Source: Ctenosaura bakeri (Eukaryota > Chordata > Lepidosauria > Squamata > Iguanidae). From it: a stretch of 64,000 nucleotides of DNA. Of this stretch, positions 35,901 to 50,700 are shown one piece after another. The notes below the pieces were generated by a model. It searched no databases, was not told the DNA's origin, and saw nothing but the letters and a program-made list of their open reading frames with translations. Positions within the stretch are counted from its first letter, which is position 1. Each line of letters starts with the position of its first letter. The position numbers and the translations under genes were made by a program. The stretch is taken from positions 930,001 to 994,000 of the forward strand of contig CAOLHI010000927.1 of assembly GCA_948474755.1 (NCBI GenBank). The letters are read 5' to 3'.

Positions 35901-38749
35901 TAGGCATAAGAACCAGTTGAAAAGCTGGGGAAGGGGTGGTTTAATGCAATTTCTGTTAGAAAGAATGCAGTGTATGTGCTTTCAGTCTCATCATTTGTCT
36001 ATTATAATTGTATTGGACATCCGTTAAACCAACATTGATTTTAATATTTCATCTCAGTATTTTGAACACTATCATCTTGAGGAATAGCGTATGTGTATGA
36101 AAAAAATGAATGAAATTCAAATTGTCTCGAAAGCTAGAGAGTACTGAGTGAGAGAATGGTTAACCCAGGTTAAAGTTAAATTTGTTACAAATACTACTTT
36201 CCCAGAGTTCAACTTCTGCCCAGGTTGAAAGTTCACTTACTGCTTTCCTGTAATAAACAGGAGTTCTCCTATCAAAAGCAAGATAACTGAAAAAATTAAA
36301 ATGGGATAAACTCAGGTAACTATTCAATTTTAGTTCTTGATTTTAGGTCCTTAATTTAAGAACAATTGCTCATTTATATATAGTGAGAAATTTTCATATT
36401 CTTACAAGAAAAAAAGCTAAGGAAAAGGCATTTTCCAAGAAATAATGATAAACATGCAGTGCAGCACTAGAATCAGAGACTGTGTTACATAGTAGCCCGT
36501 GACATGAGATAGGTATGTATGTTCCATGATTCTAAACAAAATGAAAGCTATATAATAACGTAGCTAAAGGAAAATTATTGCAAATGTGAAGAGTTATTTT
36601 GTAGCTTTGAATATGAAAAAATAATGCTAACTTCATGTATTCACTCTTATTGAAAATAGATAGAACTTCTCACATCTTATTAAAATTACAGAAGCCAACT
36701 TTTCCACAGAAGCCAACTTGTGTTTTACAAATGCATCTTTCCAAATCAGTGTTTCATATCCTACCAAATCTGCCTTGTAAGATGTATCATGACACATTTC
36801 TAAATAAAGATTCAGTGAACTTATGGCAAAAATGCTATGTAAAGCAAAACACTGTCATTTGCTTTGGACATGTAGATATAATAAGGATTTTATGGCACAG
36901 CAGGAAATATGGTCTATCACACTAAACACAAATTTTTAGACAGCACTGTGCCACAAATATATGCAAAATATTTGGAAAGAATACATATACTCAGCTCTTA
37001 AGACCAATTTTCATAAACTCAGTCAGGCTGCATGACTGTTTAGCCCCTTAATAGCCCTTGAATAATTTTTTAAGCAATTTCTTTCGGTACAAAGGCGCCA
37101 TTGTTCTGACATAAACGAATCAGTTTACTGGTCCAATGAAAACCTTTTGGCAAGGAGCTGTAAGTAAAAAAAATGTTGCCATAAATAAGGCAAATGTTGA
37201 TACAGGACAAAGGTGAACTGCTTTTAATAAGCATAATCACTGATGTGAAACCAAAGCTGCATGTTGCCACGCTGGACACAAAGAATGAGACATTGCCTAA
37301 CTGTTTTTGGACCAGCTCTAACGATCTAACCCACACGAGAGCCTTTAGCAGATTCATTTATAGAATTACGCTCTGCTGACTGTACTTGGTTGTCTGCTAC
37401 TTAATATCCTAGAAAGGTTTAATTATTTTTTTAAATTTTTTATTATTTATTTGTATCCCGTCTCTCCATATGGATTGAGGAGGCGAACAACTTACAAATA
37501 GCATGTATTTTGAAACATTTCTATACATGCCCCCAACAAGCTGGGTACTCATTTTACCGACCTGCAGAAGGATGGAAGGCTGAGTCAACCTTGGAGCCGG
37601 GCAGGATCGAACTCACAACCTTGTGGCTTGCAGTACTGGCATTTAACCACTGCGCCACCAGGGCTCCTTTTATATCCTAATTATATCTGTCATATAAGGA
37701 CAAAATTATGCTCTTTGAATTTACAGATTTTATAAATGATTCCTTTTATCATTTACTTTGTGAATTGTTCTCTAATGCACCATTACTAACCAATGGGTTG
37801 TACTTAGTGATGATATTCCACTAGTACAAAGTTTGTATTTCTTGAGGAAACCCATTGTCACCCTTGCACAAGTATCAGATCCAGTACTTTACTTTTACTG
37901 GTACACACCATTCCACAAAGCAGATAACTTTGTGAAATAATGAATTGCTTACCTATAACTGTGGTTCTTCAACTAGTCATCTGAGAACTCACACAAATGG
38001 CTTTACTTTGCCTGCACACTGCATCATTTGGAACCTTCTAGAGCTGTTATGCAAGTGTTTTGGCAGAAGCCCCTCCTCCCACCATCCATGTGGCCAGCCC
38101 AATTCCTGTTCAAACCCTCAACTCTCTTAACAGCAGCCAAGTATCAAAGGAGAAAGGGCATCATACATTGAGGGGAGGATGGGTGGATATTGTGTAAGTT
38201 CACAGATGACCACTTGAAGAATCACAGTGATGGGTAAGCAACTCATTTTTTTTCCTGTGGTCTCTGTGACTAATACAAATGGGAGGCTAACAAGTTACTC
38301 ATTATAGGAGGTGGGAGTGTGATGCAACACAAGAGTACAGCACTTTTCTCTCAAACCATCAGACCTGGACCTGGCATCCAAATTATAACGAGTAATAAAG
38401 GTCAGGAGCTGAGACCAAGTAGCTGTCCTGCAAATGTTCTCCCAAGACATGCCTTTCAAAATGACCAAAGTAGCCATAGCCTTGGTAGAATAGCTACAAA
38501 CATGAACAGGAGGGTCCTTCTTTGCCAGTTCATATGTCAGATAAATGCTGACAGCAACTCACTTAGAGAGGCATTGACAGGACACAGGTAGACACTTCTT
38601 TTTCAAGGAGCAACACACAAAAAGTCCCTGAGACTAGAGAAAGTCAGAAATCCTCTTGATGTAAAAGGCCAGAGTTTGCCTAACATCAAAGTGCAAAATC
38701 CTGTCCAAATCAGTTCTAGGATTCTTCATAAATACAATGTTCTGGTTCA

Positions 38750-38793
<44 letters not shown>

Positions 38794-41700
38794 AAAAGAA
38801 AAAAAGGCCAATGCCACCTTTGGAGGAAAAGAAATATTGGGTCTTAGGATAACTTTGTCCTTATGGAAACTTCGGGCATGGATGAGCCACAAAAAAGGCA
38901 CCCAACTCTCGTGCTTGCCTGACAGATGTAATCACCACCAGGAAGGCTGTTTTCTAGACCAGTCATTCTCAAACTCTGGTCCTCCAGAACTTTTGGATTT
39001 TGTTTCCCAGGAATCTCAGCCAATGTTCAGGAATTCTGAGAGCTGAAGTCCAGAACAACTGGAGAACCAAAGGCTGAGAACCACTGTTCTGGATAAGTAG
39101 GTGGATGCCACAAACTGCCATTGGCTTGAACAGTTTCTTGGACAGCTGCAACAGGACCATCTCAGCCACACATGTCTTCTGAGCATGATTGCCCCCACCA
39201 ACCTGATCCCGACCAACCTGATCCCAAAGGCTGAACAGATGGCATTTGGGCTGGAGGAATGCTAAGAGCACCGGAGTGGTGCAGGTCTCATGCTTGCATA
39301 AATCTTGAGAAGATACAACTTTTTTCTTATTTAAAAGCAAATGTATCTTGATAGAGCATCTCATCAGCAGATATAAATTCTATACTTTGTTGTACCTTCC
39401 AATATTTATATTATTTAATTTCTATCCCATTTTTCCACTTAAGGCACCTAACAAAAATAAAAGGTAAGTAAGAATTAACACAAGACACCAGATAAAAAAT
39501 AAACTGGGCCTTCTTGTTAATACCTAATTCAGCAACAACATAGCTTAACAACCAAAAGCCTGCCTGAATAATAATATATTGCTGTGCCGGAGGATAGACA
39601 ATGGATGTGGAGCTTGAAGCATTGCCTGCCTTGACAGAAAAATGCAGGACCTAAGAGAGGCCACTGAGAAGATTCACTCTTGCATTCCTTGCACCAAGAC
39701 TGTCTCTGACAATGGGACAGTGATCGAATCTCTCTTTAAAAGACCTCACTGAAGGATCTTAAAATCCACACAGGCCGAAATGGGAGAATGAGGTCTTTCA
39801 AACAGCCTAAGCCAAGTCATGGCCATCTCTCAGATCATAATCAGCACACTGTATCACCATACCACTCTGAACACACCTGGTCTTGTTTGATTTCAGAAAC
39901 TAATCAGGGCTGGGCATGATCAACACCTAGATAAAACACACCAAGGAATACCAGAGATCTTGAGGAAGGACTTAGAAAGAATCCTGCCCACAGCTCTTAG
40001 TGAGTCACTGACCGTCAAACTTGACAGTACTGTCCTAGATGGACCAATGATCTGACTAAATATGGGACACCTTCCTATTTTCTTACTTTGATGAAACCTG
40101 GGAATGCAGGTTCAAGGCGATATTAAAGAGTTTGCAAGGTGATTGTGACCACATCCAATGCAGACTGCACCTCTATTGTCTGATCTGCCTTTTGTCTTGT
40201 CTGAATTAAGGTTCACTTGCTCATCCTTAACCAGTCCACTATCAACATCAAACCCTGATTTTGCCTGAAATATATTTCCTAGATTTAGACACAAAATAAA
40301 GAGAGAGTTGCGTATCATCAGAATACTGGCAATATTGTACCTTGAAACTCTATATAATCTCTCACATCTCTGTTAAATAGCATGTGGGATAAGATGGGAC
40401 AAGGGATTCCATGAGCACCAGCACCATCTTTTTATATCATTCCTCCAGAACTGACCAGAACTAGCATAAAACAGTTCCTCTAAGTTCCAAACACCCAAGC
40501 AATCCAAAAGAATATTACTGTTGATTGCACAAATGCCGAGAGTTCTAGAAACACCAACACTCTTTTCCTTTGCCTAGTTTCCACAGTAGGAAACTCCACA
40601 GTAAATTCTACAGCAAACTTTACACCATAATGAGGTGTAGAACCAGATAAAAGAGTATTTTTCACCCCTCCTCCCAAATGTATTCTACCAAACTTGTTAC
40701 TACATACTTTTACCATGTATTGCTTCCAGAAAAGTATTGTGAGCTAGCCAAGAGTATGTTACATAAAGCAAGCTAACGAACTAGCCACCAAAACCATATA
40801 AATTTGTGTTGAATTACTGCAGAATAGTAGTTTTCTGCAAAATTCTAGACTCCTCTTGGAAAATAATTAGACTTCATAGTGTTTTGCAACTATAACAGTT
40901 ATAACAGTTTTTTTACTCCAAACATTACAGTAAGCATCATGTCTCACCGTGTATCAAAGGGCATGATAACATGCTGGTGATATTTGGTTTCAGGAATAAT
41001 ATTTCCTATCAAACAGTTTTCTTTTGCAGAAAGACCAATTCCTACATTTTAAATTGCAGAAATCTGGCTCCAAGATTCCTTTTTACCTCCCCCCAAACCA
41101 AAGGTTGATCCACAGCCACAGAATCCATTTTAGCCAAATGGCTAAAGCAGAGAACAGTGTTCACAGTGTTCTGAATACACTTTCCAGTCCACATTTCAAA
41201 CAATTTTCCAAAACATTATATACTGTACATATTCATATATAAGTTGACCTCATTTATAAGTTGAGAGCAGGTTTGGGGGGCAAAATTATGGATTTTGATA
41301 TGATTTGCAGATAAGTCAGGGGTCATTCCGCTGAGAGAGGAAAGTGCCAGTGTCACCTCAGGGGGCCAACCACCTCTGGGTATTGCAGCTCTTTTCCTGC
41401 CCAAGCATTTGAAAAGGCCATTCACCGCTCTACTCAGATAAGAGAATGGGGTTTGGGTTTTTTTTGACAAAAGTTAAGGTATACTATTAATTCTTGTCAA
41501 AAAATTAACCATTCCCTTACCTGAGTAGAGTGAAGAAAGGCAAGAGCTTAGTCTGTCCTAGGATGAACTAAGCTCTCATCTTCACCACTTTACTCAGAGA
41601 AGGGAATGGTTCTTTTTTGGATGAGAGTTAAGGTACAGTATTTACACTGACCCATGCATAAGTCCACCTAGTTTTTTTGGGTGGATTTTTTCACTAAAAT

Positions 41701-44700
41701 TTCTAGACTTATACATGAGTATATACAGCTAATTAGATCTAATACCAAGGATGGTGTTCTTGAACAAACACTAAAATGGTTACATTTTGACAAATCCTTC
41801 CCTTATCCACACCCTTCTGAATTTTGTGAAGAAAAATACTGAGGGCAGCTAACTAACTTTTAATGAAGAATGCCATCTATTAACAACACAGCAATTGATT
41901 TTCTGCTTCTGTGTTTGTCAGAGCTGTTTTTATAGGTATATGTTTGAAAATATGGATACACATTTACCAAAACACCTTGTAGAACTGAATGCTGCAGACA
42001 ATGAGCTAAATGGAACAGCAACAACAATAAAAACAATAACAACAACAAATCAAATATAAACTTTAGACATGTATTAATATTGTAGTCGTGACAAATAAGC
42101 AACATTGGAAGATGCTGGTTGTTCCACTGGAGATTCATACATGCTACAAAAAACCTATGCTGAAGAAAAAATTCCACTTCTGGAAAAAAGATAAACCATT
42201 TCATATGTAGCATTTGCTACATTTCAGTAACTGGTATGATTTTTAAAGAGTTGTTATACAATCTGCAGAAATGAGAAATTCTGTCTTAAGACAACTCTTG
42301 GAAGATATGAATGCAATGTATTATATAACCCATACAAACACACACACATATGAGGTTAAACATAAGTAATATAATCCCAGCCCAAAGTGGCTTATCTGCT
42401 CCAGTCATATGGCTACTGAAAGAGCTTAGGCAGAAATGCTGAGCCTGATTTCATTAAATGGCTCATCTATTTCAATAGATTCAGTTTTTGTTATGAAAAA
42501 AAGAACAAGAAAAAGGAGATGAAACAGACAGCCAAAAAGTAAGAAGGAAGAAGGAAAACTTGTCATTACAGAAATTGCCACAATGCAATCTTTACATATG
42601 TCTACTAGGAAGCAAGTTCCACTCATCCAGTTAGGCTTACTTCCTAATAAGTGTGTTAGAACTGCAGCCATTACACAATGTTATGTAAACAGTTGTAAGG
42701 AATATGCTGCTTTGGGTTCTCTTAAGTATGACTAACATCAGAGAAACTGCACAGCATAGTATAACCAATTAAGCCAGCGGTGAAGACCAGCTCCTGGAAT
42801 TTTTAACTCCGTTGTTTATTGTGTTCAACCACCATTCACTGTTTGAGGATCTCACCTTTATTTATGAGGGCCACTTCACAATAGACAAGTGAACTTGCTA
42901 TCAGGTGTACACTAAACAAGGGAGATGCAGCAAATCCTAGCTCTCAGAAGAGTATTCCAGTGTTTTTAGAATATACATTTGATTATCTAAATCACACATG
43001 ACTTTATTTCAAATCCACTGCACTCACATTGCTTGTAATTATAGGTTTTGTCTTGGGAACTGTCAAGGGTTGCATTCTTCCTAAAAGCCTACTTGACAAC
43101 TGAGGTAACTGTTTGAAGTCATTCTTGTTGTGCTCCTGCCCTGAAAATTTAGGCTGGTCAGTAGAGAGAAGGCACTTTCTGCTCTCCTCTTGCCCCAGCA
43201 TGTTCAACTACAATCAGCTCTCCACAGGTTTAGCATTCACAGATTAGATCATGCATGGGTTATTTTGTTTTATTTATTCAAAAAATCTTACTGTATTTGC
43301 CCCTGCTGTAAAAAAATGTTTTCTCTAGGAATCTCTAGCTCCTCCAGGATGATTCTATGGTTGCACTGGACCTAGAGATTCCTAAAGAGAACGCTTCTCT
43401 AGGCATTGCTAGGTCCTTCAGCATGACTCTATGGTTCACTTCCACCAGAAGCTGACCACAGAACTATGCAGGGGGAGCTAGAGATTCCTAGTGAAGTGTT
43501 CTCATGTTTAAAAAAATAGCCTTCACAATTGATTATTATTTCTGATTTTTCCACGTTCATGGATTTCATGTACCCCAATTCCCATGAAAGTAAAGAGCTG
43601 ACTGTAGTTTTAGAATGCTGTTTTTAGCAGTTAGTGTTCTTGTATTTTTAGTTATAAATGCCACTAACTTGAAATCAAATATAAGTCACTTGTGGACACT
43701 TACACTAAAAGACACACTATCCACTCAATGAATATAAATTAATATTCAACAAAGTACATATAGTGAACTCTCTATGTAGACCTCTACATCTGCTCTTAAT
43801 GCCTTCTCTCTATTATTAAAGAATTCATTGTTTTCAAGAATATTTTAAGGATTCAACTGTTTATTTTCATTTCCTTTTTATACTGTTCCTATTTTTATAA
43901 AAGCTACAAGTTGTCTGACAGATGCTAGGAAAGAAGAAATAGAAATATGAACATAAAAAGGGCAAGTGACCCTTTCTACCATACTGTGCCTGGTCTTTTA
44001 TTCTCCATACCCCTTGCTTTCAATCCCTCTCTTCTTCCTCCCCTGAGATTCCTATCTTTGTTCCTGCCTTCTCAGATCCTACTCTGTTACACATTTGTGT
44101 TTCCAGAATGTAACTGTGCTCAGCACAATACTCCCATTTTTTCCTTGATCCTCTGCTTTCAGAGAGTTAAGCATGGCAGTTTTCACCACTTCTGTTATTC
44201 AGTACAAGACAAAACAGTGATATTTTGCTGTGAAGTTGTACAGGGGTGTTTGCACCCCCCCCCAGCAGATGGCTTGAAGATTCTCTACAGCAGTCTGTTA
44301 CTTCCCCTCTGGTCTGAATGGAGCAGTGCAGGAGAATAAGGCAAACAGATAATGGCCTACCTTAGATATAACAGTTCAATCCAAGAAATCAAGATGTACC
44401 AAATCAATGAGCCCTGCATTACCACACTTTCTCCTTCCCTATTGCTAATCCATATTAATCTAAATTTGTAAGTAGTACCTAAACCTATGCTTTACTAGAC
44501 AGCAAAGGGAAATGAGATTGTTAAACTACAGCATCTGAAACTAGATCTACAAAGGGGAGAAGGGGACACGTAGATCACCCTCAACCTGATCATGATTTAC
44601 TGCACAACCTGACCATGACTTACTGGACTTTAATTACAGAGATATTGGACATTATACAAGGGATTTTCAATGAACTCTTTATTATATTTATTTATTTAAT

Positions 44701-47700
44701 TTTTAAAAAGAATATCTATCATAGTTGGCAGAGACTGTCTTGACAGTTTTTCATCAGCCTAAGAAAAAAATTAAGGCATTATTTATGATGACTTTAACAT
44801 TACATTTCTTCTATAGTTAATTTAAGATATCAATGATGTCCTTTTTTGGTTGAAATATTGCTGGTGCTGGTCCCTGTGTTTCCACACCAACAGATTATAA
44901 ATTCCTATCGTTGCATTCCCACCTCCACCCCCTTTCTATAAATCTCCCTGAATTCCAGTTCTGGGGAAGATGGGAAAATAAGTGAATTAATACTATTACT
45001 GCTATTAATAAAGCTACCAGCTAGATTTCTGACAGAAAAGAAAAAAAAATCGTAGTAAGGTTAATAGGCATGATCACATTCAAAATTAATTTTTTTAAAA
45101 AAATTATTGTCAAAATCCAATTGCTAGTTCCAACTAAAACAGATCCACTATAGGGTAGGTCAACACTTTAGTAAATTCCAGTAACTCAACACGTCTACTC
45201 TAATGGGAAAAGCAATTAGATTTAGATCAAAAATCCAGAAGCATAATTACAGGTGGTGTGAAACATCTGGCGGTAGGGACAGTAAAAATTACTGAGACCC
45301 CAATTTCTCTCTGTGCTCTAAAAGTAAAAGCAACAGGATAGATTCCAGAATATTTGACATAACTATAGGCTATATTTTCACAAGAAAGAATATTGTACAG
45401 AAACAATTCAACTGTGGAAATACAAATAATAACTGGTTTTAAAGAAGATAACATTAAGTACAGCTCCAGCAACATTCTGACAGAAGTGATAATGACAACT
45501 TAACCAGAAGTTTAGATTAGTGAAGACTATATTAGTAAATGTACACTTACCTTTTCTTTGAATAAAGATCCTAAGCAAAGGATTAGCTGTAGAAACTGCT
45601 TTGTGGTAATTGTCATCATTGTTGATAGGCAAGAGATCTCCATGAATGTCTATATATCCAACTAGGACATCAACATTGGGTATTTTGTGAACATGCTGCA
45701 GTAATCCATAGAATTCATCAAATTTACCAGGTTTGGACCTTTCCAAAGAAAATCGTCTATATTCTGCACCAAACTACAAGAAATAAATAAAAATAGAATG
45801 ATCTGAATAATGGAATAGACATCATTTTAACAAAAGATAACGTCCACTTGAATCTGACATCTCATTCATTTCAATACCGATTACAAAGTAAAGCAGTGAG
45901 TTGCACAGATGAATCTGCGTCTTCCTAATCCAACAGAATATACAATTAACAACTGATCCACCAAACCAATAGTTAAGTTTTGAATTGCTATTCAGCAATT
46001 GATTCATTTTAGTCTACTTTATTTGGGATTACTGTTTGGATTTAAGTCATAACATTATAAAAACATTCAAGTACTGTACTGGTAGAAATTTTGAAAACAT
46101 ACCACAAACAAAAATGTGTTTTGCATATGGACTTGCCTTGCGCTATTCAAGACACATGTTGTCAGACCTACTCCAAGCGGTCATCAAACTGGAAATGTGG
46201 GCAGTATATGCATATACATATACAGTACCAATAACAGGATTTTACCTCTTTTCATCAAGCCAAGGGGAATAAATGCGCATTTGCACAAAACCTCATATAG
46301 GAAGGCAAAATATTTTATGGTACAGCAGCATCTATCCCTAACACATCATATATCACATATGAGATATTTAAAAGAAAAATTAGAACTCCAGGTGTTATTG
46401 AACACAATTTCATTTCATGCCTTGAACAGGGAAATAAGCACCTCACACCCCAAGATATCTATTTAACCATGCAAACATAGCCTTGAAGTTGCAAAAATTG
46501 AGAGTCTCGGAAGGCACAACACTCAAATTGGCATCAGATATCCACTGAACCTTTCCACCTCAGACTTTTGCAAACATTTATGAATAGCTCTAATCAGGAA
46601 CCTGCTGAACCTCAAATCTGATTCACATGATGGTAAGCAACACCAGGCCCGCATATTTCCAAAGTATACCTTTCATCACTAAGTAACTATACCCTTCCTT
46701 CACAAAGACAAGACTAGTGAACAGAAGCTGCAGGTCACAGAATGTAGCATCCAATTTGTTTTTCATCCCAATTTCTACAGCAGTGGTAGGACTCAGAGGG
46801 GCCTTTCAGATGTTCTGAACTGCAACTTCCAACATTTTCTCATCATTAGCTATATTGGCTAGGGATGTTGGGAGTTTCAGTTTAACTTCATCTGGAGCAC
46901 CATATGATTTCCACCCCAGTCTGTATACAGCCTAAATCTAGATGTTAATCTCAGTTACATCGGATCTAATCAATCAATAGGAATATGGAACATCAATCCC
47001 AAACCCACCTGTTCTTGGCTGCAGCTCCCAATCCCAACAACTTACTTCTTGGTAGCAAGACTGTGTGATATAGTGGTCTGAACACTGGACAACTCTGGAG
47101 GGCTCAAATCCTTGCTCAGCCATGGAAACCCGCTGGGTGACCTTGGGCAGGTTATGCTCTCTCAGCCTCAGGAAAAGGCAAAGATTAAACCCTTGCTACA
47201 CAGATCTTCCTGAGAAAACCTTTTGATAGGTTCACCTCACAGTTGCCATAAACTGGAAACTACTTAAAGGCACCCAACAACAACAACAGAGCAGGAGGAG
47301 AAGCAGACAAGCATCTAGCTATTTCTCTACAGCTGGACACAGAGAAATGACTTCATCTGCAGGGAGCCCTAAAGGACCCCGGGAGCTTCTGCAGATGCCT
47401 GTTGCTGACAATCAGCTTCAGGAAACTAGGTGAATACTTGTCTGCTGTTCCCTCCATTCTCCACAAGAAATGGCAAGGTTCAGGGGTGCAGCTGAGAAAA
47501 GTAAGCTGTGGAGGTGCATTAGAAGGGAGGCTACATCTGTCTGTGCTGGATCACAGCTGTTTAAAGATAGCATTTGCAGGAAGAAAGGAAGCGTGTTTCA
47601 CTATTTCATGACTGCCTTTGATATTACCAAACTGTTACGGATGCTGAAAACTCATAATTATCGCATAGAACACAACTGCTTCTTTATACTGTCCAGGCAA

Positions 47701-50700
47701 ATTTTTCCAATTATCTACGAATAAGGTCTGCAAGCATTTCTTATATCTAAAGTTACAAATCCACACAGCCTTGAAGGCAATAAGATTTTTTTCTGATGAA
47801 ATTTGTATAGTATTGTTCTGTAAATCTCCTAGCCTACCCCACAACTGCCTGGTTTCACTGCAATGATGATAAATTTCTGCTCTACTGTAAAATGTTCTAG
47901 CACATTCTTTCTAACGCAACACGCTACCTGAAATCCACCCATGAAAGAAAATGCTTTTTCAAGGCATTTCGGTGCTTTCACCTTTCAAAAGGCATCAGTT
48001 TCCTAGCTCTCAAAATGGTTTAATAATCTATGTGGAATTTTGGTAGTGGTTCCAAAGACTGTGCCAGAGACTCCTGAAAGAACTTGATGTTAGACTTTAT
48101 ATCTGGCATATGACACCCAAAAATGGTACCTGAACAGATACAAGTTTTCAAATGCTTTACATTTACTTTAATTTCACAGAGGAGAGAAGATTACAAAGTA
48201 GTCTTATTGTATTTGAGTTGTGTATGTTGGAAGCAGTTATTTTTTCTACAGCTGGATTCAATCCAGCAGATGAAATCCATTCAAATTTGAACACAAGTAA
48301 AGACTGCAGTCATATCAGAAAACTTTCATAATCCAAACGGTCAAGCACAAGAAAACTTAGGCAGCAAAATTTAAAGAATGATAGAAGCTGTTAATGATCC
48401 AAAGCAGTAAGAATATCATTATTGTGGTAGAAAAAGACCACAAGGAGGTGACTTAGAAATACCCTAATGCTTTTTCCCCCTATAGTTAAATCGAAGCAAA
48501 TGTCAATTTCAAACATCACAGCAAAGTTAAGATGGATGATGTGTACAAAAGCACTTTAAAATGGTTGCAGGTTATTTAAAGTAAGCTGTATCTTGATGCT
48601 CCAATTCAGATAAGCTGTCTGAATTCAGCTCTCTTCTTTAAACACTGTATAGTTGCAACACAGATACTCATACATCTAGAATTACACAACAGCAACTGGG
48701 AGCTTAGAAACCTGGCATTAATCCCTACTTAGGCAGGCAACATGTTTATTTAATGAACACAAATTCTTGGTAGCAATCAGTATTGATTTTAAAGTTTTTA
48801 GAAATGTTTGATACATTCCACAAAATTAGGATGCTACATTGAAAACAGTTCAGCAGTGAACAGTACTTTTGAAGAACAACTTTTGAAACAGAAGACTGAA
48901 GCTGTAAGACCAGTTTGGTAGGACAAATATGTAACATATTGATAGAATGATCAAGGAAAAACAGGATCTTCCATGAAGTTGATGGAATGTCATATGTAAA
49001 TTACAACTATAGCATGTAGTGTAAACTCCAAGAACATGACATTAGTGCTTATTTGGAAATATTTGGTCAAACTCTTTTTTGCATTCTAGCATCTTAATTT
49101 TTGCACAGTATTAACACACACACAAAAAGAGAAAGTTTAAAATCAATCACGAAGTTTCATCTTGACCTAAAGATATTTAAATAAAGAATTCACCAAAAGT
49201 CTTCTTTTCTGTGTATTTTACCATGCCTACATTAAACACTAACCAGGCAGAACAGATGAGTCATTCTGTTTTGTTGCACCTGTACAAAGTAAATTAAACA
49301 CACATCGTTGGAGTTAACTTCCTTCAATCAAAAGAAGGAATTACGAGCTGTTTTAAGAAGAAAAAAATCTTTATTCTGCTTTGTTCCTTCATTTACCTGG
49401 ATATCATCAGGATGCTGTGATCAAATTCAGCCTTCTTGTATTCTCTGTGAGTTGCCTTTCCCATAATGCAGATTGACTGACTTTTTAAAATAGTGAAAAT
49501 GGAAAAACAGTCTTAGTATTATTCTTCTAACTATTCAAAAGAGTGGGTTTTTTTAAGAGATTTGTTGGGAGGCTGAGCCTTATACTTCTTCACTTCCTAT
49601 CTGGTTGTCATCCCTCAGTTTTACTCAAATGCATTCATCTCTTTGTTTACAAAATAAAACCACCCCACAAGATTTTTTTCTTGGAGCAGAAGACACTGAC
49701 TCCAGCTCTGTCATCTCAAAGGCTATTGCATTGGTTCAAGTGTTTCTCACAAAACTGAAAGTTGGTGGGTTGGTGGGAGATTGACTGATGGGATACTCCC
49801 TTACATTTCCTCCTCCCTGCCCGTACATATGCTCGAGTAGCAGTGAGAAGAATGAAGAGGATAATGTGGCAAAAAAGTCCTCTGGAAAATGGGACAAAAC
49901 TGACAAAGGTTATTTCCTTGGTTGCCTCACAAGCCCATTTCACACACACTCAGGCACTCTTCTGATTGTCCCTCTTGTGTTGTCAACGATGAGCTGGATG
50001 ACAAACTGAAGTTAAAATCCTGACAAGACAAATACTCTGTGGATAGATGATTCCCAGGCTTGTGGGGAATCAGGCAGACAATTGTTTTGGAAAGGGTAGC
50101 ACTAACTGGATGGAGTAGGTATGCAGTCTTGGAGTAGTCTTCAATTCGAAGTTCTCACTAAGTGGGCAGATGTTGTGAAGTGCTTATGTCTAACTGCTGT
50201 TGGTGCATTAGCCACAGCTGTTCCTGGACTAAAATGATCTCACTAAAGTAGTTCATGCTCTGATAACTTCCCAATTAGATTATTATAATGCGCTTCATAC
50301 AAAATTTTCCTTGATTGAGAAGCTGCAGCTGGTGCAGAGGGCTTTGCCCAGGTAGTGTCAGGGAGAGCAATGACTAAACATATGAAACCCACCCTGGCAC
50401 CCCTGAATTGGCTTCCAGTGAGCCACTGGGCCCAGCTCAACAGACAAAGCCTTAAAATGCCACTTAAAAGGCTACTTGAAGAATCACTTGATCTAGCACC
50501 AAACCATTCAGAATTTAAGATCAGCTGACAAGACTCTGCTAGTGATGCCCCAAAGCAGTGCGGCTCAAAAGGTTACCACATATGGCAAGGCTTCTCACTG
50601 ACTGTACCTTGGCTATGAACTTACTCCTACTAGAGATACAGCTGTCCACTCCCCTCCAGTCTTTTAGGCACTGGACAGAAACAAATCTGCATTAGTGTTC

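Larger units (their letters stand above)
38295..39340 (-). pseudogene. DIRS-like tyrosine recombinase, decayed
   Basis: Pieces in transcription order on the minus strand. 39086-39364: [16 protein letters not shown]. About 38905-38957: [20 protein letters not shown], resembling the DIRS recombinase KTAFLVAITSARR segment with its Arg. 38820-38900: [16 protein letters not shown]. 38590-38740: [14 protein letters not shown]. 38295-38477: [21 protein letters not shown], where the last Tyr sits where the nucleophile is expected. The frame is broken several times, and a palindromic repeat (38957-39085) and an AAAG run (38752-38803) interrupt it. The family assignment is from recalled DIRS proteins; the order and spacing support it. 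Confidence 0.75.
29932..45550 (-). other. PARD6B: PARD6B intron 2 (about 15.6 kb)
   Basis: Starts GTAAGTGT after exon 2 and ends TTTTCACAG before exon 3. It contains a palindromic repeat (30443-30532), SINE (32597-32801), CR1 fragment (33940-34446), Sauria-type SINE (37421-37667), broken DIRS-like element (37948-39340), 5S-like SINE (39855-39953), LINE-like pieces (39985-40520), a TIR element (41223-41728) and a pogo-like element (43211-43604). Spans 30.5-32.6, 34.5-37.4, 41.8-43.2 and 43.6-45.5 kb show only unremarkable AT-rich sequence to me. Confidence 0.9.

Noticed and set aside
43947..44339. 130-residue plus-strand frame in intron 2
   Set aside because: Leu/Pro/Phe-rich with no domain, ending through a poly-C run. 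Looks like chance.
45408..45746. 112-residue frame starting MERSKPGKF as an independent small gene
   Set aside because: It is PARD6B exon 2 plus read-through past the GTAAGT donor. The true exon extends 5' to 45773 and stops at 45551.
47057..47110. tRNA gene
   Set aside because: A- and B-box-like sequences are present, but there is no cloverleaf and a SINE core follows.
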